From the NCBI GenBank assembly GCA_030704615.1, contig CM060734.1, positions 57,182,042 to 57,242,041 of the forward strand: a stretch of DNA of 60,000 bases. The letters are read 5' to 3'. This DNA is from Takakia lepidozioides (taxonomy: Eukaryota; Streptophyta; Takakiopsida; Takakiales; Takakiaceae). This document shows, piece by piece, positions 47,684-59,533 of this stretch. The position numbers were made by a program, and so were the translations under genes. The notes beneath the pieces were generated by a model, which saw only the letters and a list, made by a program, of their open reading frames with translations, ran no database searches and was not told where the DNA came from. Numbering within the stretch: the stretch's first letter is position 1; each line of letters starts with the position of its first letter.

Positions 47684-48407
47684 TGTCGCGCACCTCACTT
47701 CGGTAAACTCCCCTTCAAGTCATAGTTAACCGCTTTGATGCGCGCGCCTGACTCCCAACCTGGCCGCCGGGCCAACTTGGAGTTTCGGCTACTCACCGGG
47801 ACATAACGGTCCCCGTTCGCTTCCTCTAAAACCCTCCACCTATTTGGGACTAGGAGAATTCCCTTTGGTAGATGGCAGTCCGGAACAGCTCCCCACTCTT
47901 TGGTCGCTTTCCGGCTCGCACGATTACTCACTAGTTTTTGGTCACCAACGGGCTTGCACCGTTCTCGGGGTTACTACTCCCTATATATACTTCTGTAGCT
48001 GTCCGCGGGGGTTTCATAACCAGCCATGCCATTTTATGGCGAACCACCACGAAAACCCTCGACTCCCGGTGGTGAGTCGCGGTGAGTCTTGGCCCACTCA
48101 CCGCGGCCCCAATGGACCGTGATGAGTCCCAAGACTCCCCACGACTCCCACCTCGAGGTCTCCACCCCATGGTGAGTCCTATGCCACCCCCACTAAGTCC
48201 CACTAAGCTACCACCACCCCTTGTGGAGCCACCTCCACCGCAACCCGGTGTGCGGGGCTCCACCTAGTGAGCGCCTCCGCCTCCTTGAGTGCCTTGGGCA
48301 CTCAAGGGTGCTTCAGCCCCCCATACCTATCGCCGCCGCTGCCCCCACCACAGGGGCAGCCCCTCATGTGTCCCGACCCCCTGCCCTCAAGGCAAAGGGC
48401 CGCGACA
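47684..48407 (-). repeat. 3' LTR of the chromovirus
   Basis: Starts TGTCGCGCACC and ends GCCGCGACA on the plus strand. Contains CCGCGGTGAGTC-like palindromic stretches and a TATA-like tatatata near 47988. Confidence 0.97.
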
Positions 48408-49313
48408 CACACCCCTACCAACAGGGAGTCGATGTCCTCATCGACTTGTCCATTTTGTAGAAACGAACATCCAAGTTGTGGCGTCCCACATCAAGGAGTT
48501 TGTTTCCGTACCATGGCGTCCCATGGCAAAGAACCAAACCCCACACTTGACTCCACTCTCCACTAGCTAGTTCGGCCGACTTCCTCCAAGTCCCGGCCAA
48601 GGGTGGAGCCTCTCCAGCTCCTCCCAGTGCACTCTTCTTGGCCTACTTCAAGGCCAAGGAACGATCCTCCCCGAGGATCGAATCGCCTTACTGCAACAAC
48701 ATTGCTTGCGATCGCTCATGATGCCGCTTTTGGCATCACCTTGAGCAAGGGTTCACCTGGAACCCTCTTTGACTAGGAAGATAACCTTGAACCAACCGTG
48801 CGCCCCAATCACTACAATTGGGTCCGCCTTGGAATGCTGGCCTGAGGTACAGGAACACGCCGAAGCCGCACTACGACTTCGTCCCGAGGCTACACGATTA
48901 TAGTACGTGAACGGAAGCACGTAGCTTCCGCGTTAGCCCGCACTACAAGGCAACCCCCTCGGTAGCGCAGTTATAGTACGCGCACGCGCCAGGTGCGCAC
49001 TAGCACTTGAACTCCCAAATAAGGCGCAAGTTTCCTTGCCCCTTGGATGGGAGTCACCCGATTTCGGCACTGCGCAAACACACGATTAACTCAATTTACC
49101 TCTCCTACTTTTGTAAGCTAGCATGCATTCTACACACTAGTCAACCACACCATGCATCACCATTTCAAACACAATAGGACGCACAATATTTGGAACCCAT
49201 TTCCTTTATAACAAATTTTTGTACAATACAAGTTTTTGCAATCGGATTCCTGAGCTAGCTAAACCGGGCTAAGTATGCATTTCCTCCCCCACGCTCCAAG
49301 GTTGATGTCCCCA

Positions 49314-50477
49314 TCAACGTTTCTTCCGCTTTTGAGGTCGCCCTTCGAACGCTGCAACTGCCTCGGATGCGTTTCCCATTTCTGAGGCACGCACCCAAGA
49401 TGCCTCCACAAGATGATAGCCCTTCCATTTGACGAGATACTCCGTTTCTCGGTTCTTGAACCTCCTCGACTTAAGTATTGCCTCCACCTCGTACTCGGGT
49501 TCATTTTCATGATCCAACAGCATAGGTGGCGGACGCAACACTTGCTGCCGATTCGGACGTGCTTCATCTTTGAAGTAAGGCTTCAAAAGGGAGACATGGA
49601 ATACTGGGTGCACCTTGCTGTTTGCCGGCAGCTCCAATTCATACACATCCTCATTCATAACCCTCCGAATGCGAAAGGGACCCGCATACGGAGGTACGAA
49701 CTTCGGACTCACTTCCGGAGGTAGTCGAAAATTCTTGATGTTCAACCAGACCTCTGTGCCTGCCTCAAACTTCACTTCCCTCCGCTTCCGATTCGCCTGC
49801 CTTTCATACCGTTTCCTAGCTTTGGCAATGTTGTACTTTGCGAGCTTCAACAAACGCTCGCGTTCTTCCAGCACCGCCGCTACTGCCGGTTCCTCAACGT
49901 CCTGGGCGGCCCAACTTGTCGGCACCAGAGGTGCTTTTCCATAGACCAACACAAAAGGGGAAACTCCCGTCGCGGAGTGTTCTGTGTTATTATAACAGAA
50001 CTCTGCCGCGTCTAAGTGTTCCATCCAGTCTGATTGGTCTGCCGACACGTAATTCCGCAAGAATTGCTTCACTACGGAATTCACTCTTTCCGTTTGGCCG
50101 TCCGTCGTAGGTCGGAAGGCGGTGCTCATCTTCAGCCTCGTCCCCATCTTCTTCCAAAGTGCTCTCCAAAATTTACTCGTAAACTTTGGGTCGCGGTCCG
50201 AGACAATATCCTTCGGGACTCCATGATGCTTTAAGACGTGGGCGAAGTAAAGTCGCCCTGTCTCCTGCGCCGTTGCCGTTTCCTTGGTGGGGATGAAATG
50301 GGCCATTTTACTGAACCTATCTACCACCACCATGATTGCATCGAATCCTTTTGACAGCGGCATAGCAGTCATGAAATCCATCGAGACGCTTTCCCAAGTC
50401 CCCTCTGGAATCGGCAAGGGTTGTAACAGCCCGCTTGCTTTTTGTACTCGCTCCGGTTTTGTTGGCATGTGGTGCAT
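49314..50477 (-). CDS. Chromovirus integrase with C-terminal chromodomain
   Basis: The integrase core shows the D,D,E triad in [16 protein letters not shown] and GQTERVN, then the GPY/F-type module ([10 protein letters not shown]). A chromodomain follows at about residues 325-370 with [10 protein letters not shown] and YLVKWKGY, which would bind methylated histone H3 and steer insertion. It ends with a basic tail. It is one frame away from the upstream RNase H because of a lost base near 50440, in the sequence coding CQQ. The start shown is the first in-frame Met, not a true start. Confidence 0.9.
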   Translation of the reverse strand: MHHMPTKPERVQKASGLLQPLPIPEGTWESVSMDFMTAMPLSKGFDAIMVVVDRFSKMAHFIPTKETATAQETGRLYFAHVLKHHGVPKDIVSDRDPKFTSKFWRALWKKMGTRLKMSTAFRPTTDGQTERVNSVVKQFLRNYVSADQSDWMEHLDAAEFCYNNTEHSATGVSPFVLVYGKAPLVPTSWAAQDVEEPAVAAVLEERERLLKLAKYNIAKARKRYERQANRKRREVKFEAGTEVWLNIKNFRLPPEVSPKFVPPYAGPFRIRRVMNEDVYELELPANSKVHPVFHVSLLKPYFKDEARPNRQQVLRPPPMLLDHENEPEYEVEAILKSRRFKNRETEYLVKWKGYHLVEASWVRASEMGNASEAVAAFEGRPQKRKKR

Positions 50478-52855
50478 GTCTTGACATACTCCTCTGCCTC
50501 CTCCCTCAGTTTGGGCCAGAAATACTCTTTCTTCAAGAGTGCCGCAGTGCGCTTGGCTCCGCCGTGGCCCGCAAGCAGGCTATCATGGCATTCTCTCAAG
50601 AGGCTATCTCTGATCCCTCCCTTTGGCACATAGAGACGTTTTTGCTTATACCGGAGCAGTCCTTTTTGCAAGTGGAACTGCGATTTAACCCCCATTCTCA
50701 AGTCCTGCATCACGCGCTTTGCCAGCTCATCCTTCCGGCAAGCCTTCCGGATCTTCCTTTGGAGCGCCGTCTCGCCCTTGTACACCAACAAGAGCTGCTG
50801 CTTTCTACTTAAAGCATCGGCCACCACATTGTCCCGTCCCGGTTTGTACTGGATATCCACGTCGAACACTGCCAAAGTATCTTGCCACCTAAGTTGTTTT
50901 GGGGACAACTTGGGCTGCGTGGCAAAATACTTCACCGTGACATTGTCCGTGAACACCTTCACTGGGTTGGAACCAACATAGTGGCGCCAGAGTTCAAGGC
51001 AATGCACCACCGCCTTCATCTCTTTTTCGTGCGTCGGCCACCGTCGCTCCACTTCATTCAGTTTCTTACTTTCGTAAGCCACTGGTCGTCCATCTTGCAT
51101 AAGTACACCCCCAATCGCGAAGTCCGATGCATCTGTATGAATCTCAAACGGACGATCGAACTCCGGGATTTTCAAGACTGGAGCTTCCGTCATCCGCTGC
51201 TTCAATTCAGCAAAAGCTTGGCCACAAAATGTGTTCCATACCCAGACTTTGGATTTACACAGAAGGTCCGACAGCGGCCCCGCGATCTTGGCGAAATTTC
51301 TCACATACTTCCGGTAATAGGAGGCGAGTCCTAGGAAGGATCGCACTCCCGGGACCGAAGTCGGAGGCTCCCAGTCCAAGATCGCCCTCACCTTTCTGTC
51401 ATCCATTTTGATCCCATCCTGTGTAATCACATGCCCCAGGAACTCCACTTTTGTGACCCCGAATTCGCACTTTGAAGCTTTGGCATACAGCTTCCCGTCC
51501 CGCAATTTTTGGAACACCCTTTTGAGGTGCTCCAGGTGCTCCTCCTTTGTTTTCGAGTACACCAAGATGTCGTCGATGTACACGATCACAAAGTCATCCA
51601 ACCACTCCTGGAAAAGGCTGTTCATCAGCGTGCTAAATGTCGCTGGTGCATTGGTGAGCCCAAAAGGCATCACCAAGAACTCATATGAACCATACCTTGT
51701 CCTGCACGCGGTCTTCTCCTCATCTCCTTCTGCCACCCGAATTTGGTGATAGCCGGAGCGCAAGTCGATCCGGCTGAAATACTTCGCTCCTGCCAACCGA
51801 TCGAAGAGGTCGTCGATCCTTGGCAAAGGGTACCGGTTTTTGATAGTCACCTTATTCAAAGCCCTGTAATCGACACACATCCGCAGCGTCCCATCCTTCT
51901 TGTCTGCGAATAGCACCGGGGCTCCGTAAGGTGACTTACTCGGCCGGATGTACCCCTTTGACATTAGATCCTTGAGCTGAGTCTTCAGCTCGACCAACTC
52001 TCTGTGGCTCAACCGGTAGGGCGCCTTGGCAGGCGGTTCCGATCCCGGTATCACCTCAATCTTGTGGTCAACTCCTCTTCGCGGTGGCAAGCCGCTTGGT
52101 AAATCCTCCGGCATCACATCCTGGTATTTCTCCAAAATCCCTTTGATCCAATCTGGGCTCGGCTCCCCATCGCCTTCTCCTTTCACTTCTCTAATGTAAA
52201 GCAAAAACTGGGACTCGTGTGCCTCCTCCACGGCCCACTCCTTTGCTGACAGAAGGTTTATTCGCCCTCCCACGGATTTGGGCGTTTCCGACACTCGTAA
52301 AACTTCACCACCATTCCCACATGGCAGCGTGACTACTCTCTTGCGGCCATCTATGACCGCTCCGGATTTGCTCAAAAAGGTCATCCCCAAAATGAGATCC
52401 ACTCCATCGATCTCGCAGATAGTGAAGTTCTCACGTCCCTCCCAACTCCCCAGTTGAAGAGGAACATCAAACGCCAACCTTGTCGCCAACTGAGGTTCTC
52501 CTTTGGCAGAGCGCACCTCAATAGAGGCCCCCACGTCACTTGTCGGGAGTCCCAACTTTCGCGCCGCCGCCGGCGTCATGAAGGAGTGCGACGCTCCTGT
52601 GTCCACCAACAACGACACGTTAGTTCCGGATATTATCCCATCCACGAACAATAACTGACTCCCTTTACGCAGGGCGCCAGTTTCCTGATACAACTCACAA
52701 GAATATTGCCTACCTTGCAAGTCCTGGCGACCACCGCTTCCACCAAACGACTGATGGTATCTTCCGACAGCTCCGTGGTCGCCCGAGTCATGTTCAATTG
52801 CCGGGGCTTCGTGCACTTCTTGGCCATGTGCCCGGGCTCCCCGCAATTGAAACAC
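50369..52855 (-). CDS. Chromovirus protease, reverse transcriptase and RNase H
   Basis: The 828-codon frame contains the protease active site [12 protein letters not shown] and DLILGM, RT blocks [11 protein letters not shown] and [14 protein letters not shown] with catalytic [10 protein letters not shown], and RNase H with HTDASD, FTDN and VADALSR. The integrase zinc-binding H-H-C-C module begins before the frame is lost near 50440. The first 80 residues overlap gag in another frame, so protease is probably reached from gag by a frameshift or a mutation. Residues 1-80 as shown are likely not translated. Confidence 0.92.
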   Translation of the reverse strand: MFQLRGARAHGQEVHEAPAIEHDSGDHGAVGRYHQSFGGSGGRQDLQGRQYSCELYQETGALRKGSQLLFVDGIISGTNVSLLVDTGASHSFMTPAAARKLGLPTSDVGASIEVRSAKGEPQLATRLAFDVPLQLGSWEGRENFTICEIDGVDLILGMTFLSKSGAVIDGRKRVVTLPCGNGGEVLRVSETPKSVGGRINLLSAKEWAVEEAHESQFLLYIREVKGEGDGEPSPDWIKGILEKYQDVMPEDLPSGLPPRRGVDHKIEVIPGSEPPAKAPYRLSHRELVELKTQLKDLMSKGYIRPSKSPYGAPVLFADKKDGTLRMCVDYRALNKVTIKNRYPLPRIDDLFDRLAGAKYFSRIDLRSGYHQIRVAEGDEEKTACRTRYGSYEFLVMPFGLTNAPATFSTLMNSLFQEWLDDFVIVYIDDILVYSKTKEEHLEHLKRVFQKLRDGKLYAKASKCEFGVTKVEFLGHVITQDGIKMDDRKVRAILDWEPPTSVPGVRSFLGLASYYRKYVRNFAKIAGPLSDLLCKSKVWVWNTFCGQAFAELKQRMTEAPVLKIPEFDRPFEIHTDASDFAIGGVLMQDGRPVAYESKKLNEVERRWPTHEKEMKAVVHCLELWRHYVGSNPVKVFTDNVTVKYFATQPKLSPKQLRWQDTLAVFDVDIQYKPGRDNVVADALSRKQQLLLVYKGETALQRKIRKACRKDELAKRVMQDLRMGVKSQFHLQKGLLRYKQKRLYVPKGGIRDSLLRECHDSLLAGHGGAKRTAALLKKEYFWPKLREEAEEYVKTCTTCQQNRSEYKKQAGCYNPCRFQRGLGKASRWIS

Positions 52856-53799
52856 ACTCCATCAAAGGTCGCCTTCTGTCCGCCATAAGCCGCTCCACCC
52901 GCTTTTCCTTTCGAAGCACCGGGTGCCGCCTTGACGTGTGAAGGCCCTCCCTTCGATTTCCACGTGCCATTTTCGCCGCGTGGCCTATCCCACTTCTTTT
53001 CCGGTCGGGAGGAGTCACCTTCCCGCCGGGTCTTCTTGTGGTTCAGCTCCGTACGGCCTTGTCTCTCACCCCTAGGGACATCCGAGAAACATTCAGCTCT
53101 CTCAATTGCCTCGTTCAAAGTCTTGGGTGGCTTCTCCTCCAACTTCCGCCTAGCCCATGGGGCCAGTCCCGCCACAAAGTTGAAGACCATTTCTGGTTCT
53201 GCCATGTCCGCGACTTCGAGCAACAGCACATTGAAAGCCTGGACATACCCCCGAATGTCATCTGTTTGCTTCAAATTCCTCATCTTGTCCCGGGCAAGCC
53301 AGGATGCGTTGAGGGGCACAAACTGTCTCTTCATCAATTCCTTGAACTCACTCCAGTTCAAGGTTTCCGGGCTTGGGCCTCGGTCGTGAAGGCGTTTCTG
53401 CCACCATTGTTGAGCATAGCCCCTCAAATAGGTGGGAGCCACTTCCACCCGATCCTCGTCACTCAACTTGGCCGCCCGGAAGTACTGCTCTAGCTCCAGG
53501 AGCCAGGTGTTGAGTGCCTTCCGGTTTCGAACGCCCTCGAAGGTGCCGGGTTCCTTAGGCTTCACCTTAAACTTTGCCTTAGTGGAAGTGGCATTAGCCG
53601 CCTTCAACACGTCTTTCAACGTCCCGCCAAACTGCGCCAACAACCCTTCCCAAAAGGCTGCTGGCATGGGAGGCATCTCTTGGTTTGTCGGAGCTCTCGA
53701 GGATTCCTCGGGCTCCGACTCCTCGGATTCCTCCCGCTCTTGAGCGGCCTCGTTTTCGGAAACATTCATCGCTTCCTCAAACGGCCGCCTCGGTGACAC
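52633..53799 (-). CDS. Chromovirus Gag
   Basis: 388 codons. An acidic N-terminus leads to a capsid domain ([12 protein letters not shown], then [10 protein letters not shown] and [14 protein letters not shown]) and a CCHC knuckle [14 protein letters not shown] near residue 315. The start at 53799 lies 130 bases inside the 5' LTR on the coding strand. It is intact over its full length. Confidence 0.92.
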   Translation of the reverse strand: MSPRRPFEEAMNVSENEAAQEREESEESEPEESSRAPTNQEMPPMPAAFWEGLLAQFGGTLKDVLKAANATSTKAKFKVKPKEPGTFEGVRNRKALNTWLLELEQYFRAAKLSDEDRVEVAPTYLRGYAQQWWQKRLHDRGPSPETLNWSEFKELMKRQFVPLNASWLARDKMRNLKQTDDIRGYVQAFNVLLLEVADMAEPEMVFNFVAGLAPWARRKLEEKPPKTLNEAIERAECFSDVPRGERQGRTELNHKKTRREGDSSRPEKKWDRPRGENGTWKSKGGPSHVKAAPGASKGKAGGAAYGGQKATFDGVCFNCGEPGHMAKKCTKPRQLNMTRATTELSEDTISRLVEAVVARTCKVGNILVSCIRKLAPCVKGVSYCSWMG

Positions 53800-53910
53800 G
53801 TCGCCCCCATCGGGCTCACCGGGATCATCATCTTTGGGCCGTTCCGCTTTCGCTTCGGCTTGCCCGACCCCATGATGAGGCCGATCCCAAGGACGATCGC
53901 GTACTGAACT

Positions 53911-53928
53911 CTAAGCTCTGATACCAAA
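53911..53928 (-). other. Primer binding site of the chromovirus
   Basis: The minus strand reads TTTGGTATCAGAGCTTAG directly after the 5' LTR; TGGTATCAGAGC pairs with the 3' end of initiator tRNA-Met. Confidence 0.95.
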
Positions 53929-54652
53929 TGTCGCGCACCTCACTTCGGTAAACTCCCCTTCAAGTCATAGTTAACCGCTTTGATGCGCGCGCCTGACTCC
54001 CAACCTGGCCGCCGGGCCAACTTGGAGTTTCGGCTACTCACCGGGACATAACGGTCCCCGTTCGCTTCCTCTAAAACCCTCCACCTATTTGGGACTAGGA
54101 GAATTCCCTTTGGTAGATGGCAGTCCGGAACAGCTCCCCACTCTTTGGTCGCTTTCCGGCTCGCACGATTACTCACTAGTTTTTGGTCACCAACGGGCTT
54201 GCACCGTTCTCGGGGTTACTACTCCCTATATATACTTCTGTAGCTGTCCGCGGGGGTTTCATAACCAGCCATGCCATTTTATGGCGAACCACCACGAAAA
54301 CCCTCGACTCCCGGTGGTGAGTCGCGGTGAGTCTTGGCCCACTCACCGCGGCCCCAATGGACCGTGATGAGTCCCAAGACTCCCCACGACTCCCACCTCG
54401 AGGTCTCCACCCCATGGTGAGTCCTATGCCACCCCCACTAAGTCCCACTAAGCTACCACCACCCCTTGTGGAGCCACCTCCACCGCAACCCGGTGTGCGG
54501 GGCTCCACCTAGTGAGCGCCTCCGCCTCCTTGAGTGCCTTGGGCACTCAAGGGTGCTTCAGCCCCCCATACCTATCGCCGCCGCTGCCCCCACCACAGGG
54601 GCAGCCCCTCATGTGTCCCGACCCCCTGCCCTCAAGGCAAAGGGCCGCGACA
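53929..54652 (-). repeat. 5' LTR of the chromovirus
   Basis: Same length and apparently the same sequence as 47684-48407, which argues for recent insertion. Confidence 0.97.
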
Positions 54653-54657
54653 AAAGA

Positions 54658-55075
54658 TGCCACCATTTCCAACTCATCCGTTGCAACGTTAAAAGATGCC
54701 AACGCTTGCGAGGCATTCGTCAGAGCCACGTCCATGGACGCCAACACATCGGAAGCCCGCTTCAGGAGGGCATCAAATCGTGCAAAACAACTCCAACGGC
54801 CCTCTCAATGCAACAGCAAGCACGTCCTTGTGAGCAACACTTGAGGCCATTTCCAAAGAGCGAAAGAGATTAATGGGGCCACCAAGGCCTCCCCTCTTTT
54901 TATATGGATGGATGGATGGTTCCTCCTAGAGGCTGGATGGATGGCCGGTTACTGTTGTTGTGCCTAGAACGATACATCACCAGAACAAATATGGCAAATC
55001 AATTGGAACACAAATGAACACTAAAAGTTATACGATGCATCTCAGCAATGTGCGTGATGTGGCATGTACATGTCA
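54658..55075. mobile_element. RF1 dispersed repeat, copy 2, right part
   Basis: Continues 47368-47683 after the chromovirus and matches 12020-12435, ending at GTACATGTCAC. The antisense frame in this copy is fused to LTR sequence. Confidence 0.8.
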
Positions 55076-55346
55076 CCTTAGAAGCACTCCATCAGTCATG
55101 ATTCTGACATGCAATCAGCAAAGCAAATCGGATGCTTCAGCAGTTGCTGCAGACATTCATTTCAAATTGTGGACTATCCCAGTGGCAGCTATAGCCAACC
55201 AACGGTGATATCAGAGATAGTAAGAAAGGATGTGCTTTGTTGGCCTTCCTCTACCCTCAAGTGAGGTCAGTATTATGAAGCCGGTATTTACTGAAAATGA
55301 CATGGTGTGTTTGAATGGGGTCTTTTGACTGCAAGTAGACATCCAG

Positions 55347-57565
55347 GACCTTTTGGGATCACTGGCGGTGACCATGGTGGAAGCTTTACCAACCCTTCAT
55401 GAACTGAATGATATGAGTGCGACCACAATTCTTGAAAGAGAAGTGATGAGTGCTATGTGGTAATATATCTTGACATACAGACTAGCTGACGAAGAGAAGC
55501 TTGATGAGACACCCATCTGGTAAAGGTGGCCTTGCTGGCTCTCACGTTCCTGCTTCCTGTTCTCACTCTTTTGTGTCACTCTCTTGCTCTGACTGGTGAT
55601 GATTCCCAAACTCCCTGCTTTTATGGGATGCTTGAGGACTGAGCCATAAAACAATTCTACAGTCTTGTTAAGTACATCTTCCATTTTCCTTCTAAGACCC
55701 TGAATGTTGAGTACATTCTTACACACACCTCATATGAAAAGAAGAGTATCACATATTATTGTCCTGCATTGCATAATGGATCAGCTCTCTCGATATTCTT
55801 ATCCAGGGGTATGTTTGGTTCATCGGGTTATCCAAGTACTTGAGCTGACCCTGCTTGGAAACCTGATGTCTTGGCGAGGGTTTGGTTCTGTTGTACATTG
55901 CCAGATTATGCAAGAAGTGGGGTTCTGAATAAGCAGCAATTATGACAGGTATGTAATGGATGAACTGGGGTCCGCACTTCGGCACAGCGATGCACCCAAC
56001 TTCCGGGTTGCTCCCTTCATGTTCTTACCTGATGGCACACTTCAGTCTGCAATCAGGTTCTCTTCCTGTGTCCGTCTCCCTCTCTTCTTTAAACATCTCA
56101 AATGGCACTCCCTCTTAAGCTCTGATGTTTGGTGCTGCAGACGTCCTTGATCTTGCAGAGGAAGGTAGATGTTGGTGTCTAGCGAAAAACAGGGGACACT
56201 TTGATCCTTGGTAGAATGTACTCATAAGAATGTGCCGTAGCCTTGTGGCCATTGACCCCGCACCCAGTTTGAGCGGAACTCAAAGGGACAGAAACTACCT
56301 TTGTCAGGGGCTGACGAAGGTAGTATCCTGGGCTTTTGGCTCAGCCAGGAGATTTTCGAAGCTGGTAAACAGAGGTACAGGAATAATTCCCTTGATGGAA
56401 TTAAAGAGGGTGTCTCTCTGGTGAGAGTACCCAGGACGATGAATCTGGAAGTGGATATTGTCTTCAGCTTGCCCGCAAACGGGCACTCCAAGCTATGCTT
56501 TGCTCTACGATGCGTCTGTTTGCTGTTCAATGGTAGGCTACCCGCCCTGAGTTTGAATTTCAGTCTAACGTCAAGAGTGGGTAAACCCTTGAGGTCATCC
56601 ATGATGGCCTCACTCATGTCACATACTGGAAACAGGTTCAGGGAAATTATCTGCCCAACTTCATTTTCATCAGACAATTTCCTGGCAACAGACATGGCTT
56701 TGGAAACTTCAGTCTCTAGTTGATCTCTCTGAAGTGGAAAAATTTACGAAATTTTTGATCCTTGGTAGAAAGTGAGAGAGAGCACTCGGCCCATAGCAGC
56801 TGGTAATATCGTGAGCTGACTTTGCTTTGGAATATCTAATTATGGCAGATTCTTTCTGCAGCTATTCATTGCTATGGCCTATCTGGGACCTAGAAAAAGG
56901 GTGTAGTCAGTGTGGTTTGTGCATCTCTATCTCAGTTGTGTCGTATTACTTTGTGCCTAAGCATTCGGGGCGCCAGACTGGCTCCAACCAACCTACAACA
57001 TGGAGACACAGCTACCCGCTCTAATGGGCGAGTATTTGGAAAGAGAGGAGATGGGACGAGACAATCTCTGGATTGTGAAACCGTGGAACATGGCACACAC
57101 CATTGACAGTACTGTTGACAGGGAGCTTACCAGCACTGGTGCGACTGGTGATTGGCCAAAAGTATATTGAGCAGCCTGCCCTCTACCAGGGGCGCAAGTT
57201 TTATCTGCGCTACGTCGTTTTGTTGAGGAGTGTGCAACCCTTGGAGATATTCCTCTATGATGTTTTCTGGGTACCAGTTGACCTCCCTCTGGCCTTTGAT
57301 TCAGATGTGACTAAGCTACCTCCAATGTTGTCGCCAGTCCAAGATTTCAAAACCACAGCATGAACAAATTCTGTCATGCTTGAGACGAGAGTAACACTTG
57401 GGACTTAAAGACCTTGTCAAAACCCCCTGGCTCAAATGGCAAAGAAGGCAACGTGGGTCGAGAGTATCAATAACAAGAAGAGGGTAGTGGTGCAGGCTTG
57501 ATTTTCAAACAACCACTACTGAAGAGAGCAGCCTTGCAGACTATGACACTCATTTCACAGTTATG
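55347..57565 (+). pseudogene. TTLL12-like (tubulin-tyrosine ligase-like 12) pseudogene
   Basis: Exon-like blocks join as parts of plant TTLL12: 55347-55519 (TYRLADEEKLDETPIW), 55949-56056 (MDELGSALRHSD, VAPFMFLPDG), 56862 to about 56915 (LLWPIWDLEKG), 56977-57270 (TYNMETQLPAL, LWIVKPWNMAHTID, KYIEQPALY, FLYDVFW) and about 57496-57565 (ESSLADYDTHFTVM). Phases match at the first three junctions. It is broken by an in-frame TAA at 55461-55463, a frameshift near 57115 followed by about five missing residues, and a shortened third exon. Intact proteins of this family have a SET-like N-terminus and an ATP-grasp ligase domain. The 5' and 3' ends of the gene are not visible. A GA-type dispersed repeat lies in intron 2 at 56214-56325. 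Confidence 0.85.
56214..56325 (+). repeat. GA-rich dispersed repeat, copy 3 of 3
   Basis: ACTCATAAGAATGTGCCGTAG then CCTTGTGGCCAT and GTTTGAGCGGAAC, parallel to 34060-34165. It lies inside an intron of the TTLL12 pseudogene. Confidence 0.55.
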
Positions 57566-58617
57566 GTGAGTAACATCTTCAAGATCTCCATAATGTTCCC
57601 CTGTGTGTATAGTCTTGGTTACTAAGGTCCTGCAGCCTGTCCTCACGTTTTTGCCCTGTCTAAAGGGGGAAATGGCCTTGTGGCACTTATTGCATTGTAC
57701 AATATGTTAGAAATTTGCCGCATGAAGATACTGAAGTCGAAGTGGGAAGTTTGGGAGGTTTGCAATAATTGTGTTAACTAAGGGTAGGGCAGGATAGCTG
57801 ATGTGGGGTGTCACCCTGGGACTTCTCCCAGTTCATAGATTATCCAACATGGAGGTTTTTCCTACATATTTAAAATGATATACCTGTCCCAGAGTATGTC
57901 TTCAGATGCAAAATTACATTTCCACAGCCTTATTTGATGATATGTGACACCCCAACAAGACACCCTGGAGCATCACAGAGTGAAGTGTCTTTCATCATAT
58001 GTAGCCCCACATTGTGTTGCAGAAAGTATTGTCATCTGTTACATCCAAGAAAATCGATCTGATCTTTCTACTCAAAACAAACCAACCGTCCCTCTGACAG
58101 AGATGTGTCCAGTGAAGCCAAATTGATCTGTTTATTTCCCCCTATTTTGTTTGCTATTGGTAAAAAGAGTTGTCCATTATGTCATGACTGTTCAAATTTC
58201 CACCTAAAATTCCTTGTTCCTTGGGGTGATCATTGTGGAGTTGGGTTTTACGATAGGAAAATGAAAATTCTGCATCATCCATAACTACCATGTCTTTTGA
58301 GCCCAACCCTAAACTGGAAAGTGGGTATGATTGATTTGCTGAATTATGGTTGCAGGCCGCTGAACTGGGTACTGATCTGCATGATGCCTCTTTTGCTCAC
58401 GTAACAAATCAAAGACCCAGATCATCCGGATCTTACCTATATGCCAAGAGCGAGGATTGTGTGAGCTGATAACATTCTACTGTCACCCAGTACGTCCCCA
58501 ACTTCCCAAACCGAGAATTTTACTACCATATTCTACCCAACTTTGCAAATGAAAGCATCAACCAGACCGCTCATTATTTTCCATGGCAACCAAAAACTGA
58601 GTGATCTGTCGTCCTAC
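57566..58617. other. Intergenic region, no recognisable gene
   Basis: 58262-58325 matches 12440-12500 (tgcatcatccataac and cctaaactggaaagt are shared), so a small segment is duplicated. An acceptor-like ttgcag at about 58352 precedes a short open stretch of unknown nature. Confidence 0.4.
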
Positions 58618-58812
58618 ATATACTCTGGACCACTGAGAGAAATTAAAAGTGAAGAAGACAAATCATAAAGCAACTAAAAAGACCTGAGGAAGCGGGGAAA
58701 AACTTTTTATAAGATTATACTCTGGACCACTGAGAGAAATTAAAAGTGAAGAAGACAAATCATAAAGCAACTAAAAAGACCTGAGGAAGGGGGGAAAAAC
58801 TTTTTATAAGAT
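58618..58812 (+). repeat. 97-bp tandem duplication
   Basis: The segment starting TACTCTGGACCACTGAGAG at 58621 is repeated from 58718 with almost no change. Confidence 0.9.
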
Positions 58813-58917
58813 CAGACGGCCAACTTCTTTCACATCTTACTTTACAAACACCTTCTTGCAGATCTGGACGAAGCCTGCTACAGGGTGGAGGCATGATATG
58901 GCAAACTCCTGTACAGA

Positions 58918-59464
58918 TGGCCTTTTTTTGCCCAGACTGCGTGGGTGGGTCCAAAAGGACCCTTATTATTTTTTTGTTTTTTTGCAAAGCCCTTTTCAGG
59001 GGTTCGCGGGAGCAGGAGGTGGTGTTCAAGCACCCCTCCTGCCCCTTGTAGGCAAGGTCATCTTTCGTACAGGGAGCGAGGGACCCCTTGTGAGGCTCTC
59101 CCCAACCTGTAGAGATGCCACCATTTCCAACTCATCCGTTGCAACGTTAAAAGATGCCAACGTCTGCGAGGCATTCGTCAGAGCCACGTCCATGGACGCC
59201 AACACATCGGAAGCCCGCTTCAGTAGGGCATCAAACCGTGCAAACAACTCCAACGCCCCTCTCAATGCAACATCAAGCACGTCCTTGTGAGCAACACTTG
59301 AGGCCATTTCCAAAGAGCGCAAGAGATTAATGGGGCCACCAAGGCCTCCCCTCTTTCTTTATGGATGGATGGATGGATGAATTTGTGGATGGATAGATGG
59401 GCATAATTTTCATCCATTCATCTACCACAGGGTAATCATCCATCCAACCTGTGCTGTCCACATG
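58918..59464. mobile_element. RF1 dispersed repeat, copy 3, upstream of RPB7
   Basis: The core from CCCAGACTGCGTGGGTGGG matches the other copies and keeps the antisense frame (59322-59026, 98 codons). The right end reads CCTGTGCTGTCCACAT, the inverse of the left end of copies 1 and 2. It is flanked inside by (GGAT)n at about 59361-59400. It ends only 70 bases before the RPB7 start codon. Confidence 0.7.
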
Positions 59465-59533
59465 TGAAACGAGAGTGTTGTTTTCTAGGGCAGAAGGCTT
59501 GGTTGTCTCTCTCGCGAGGACTGTGCCTGAGCG

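Larger units (their letters stand above)
47684..54652 (-). mobile_element. Chromovirus (Ty3/gypsy LTR retrotransposon), recent insertion
   Basis: The two LTRs (47684-48407 and 53929-54652) are both 724 bp and I saw no difference between them. AAAGA duplicates flank the element (47679-47683 and 54653-54657). The primer site TGGTATCAGAGC, complementary to initiator tRNA-Met, follows the 5' LTR on the minus strand. The order is gag, protease, RT, RNase H, integrase and chromodomain. A long 3' untranslated stretch (48408-49313) separates integrase from the 3' LTR. It inserted into RF1 copy 2. One base lost between RNase H and integrase makes this copy doubtful as an autonomous element. Confidence 0.97.

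Noticed and set aside
49314-53799. Integrated plant pararetrovirus
   Set aside because: The order RT, RNase H, integrase with chromodomain, LTRs and a Met-tRNA primer site define a chromovirus; no movement or coat protein is present.
56222-56695. 157-codon antisense frame over the TTLL12 intron
   Set aside because: It spans a dispersed repeat and intron sequence, and shows no recognisable family.
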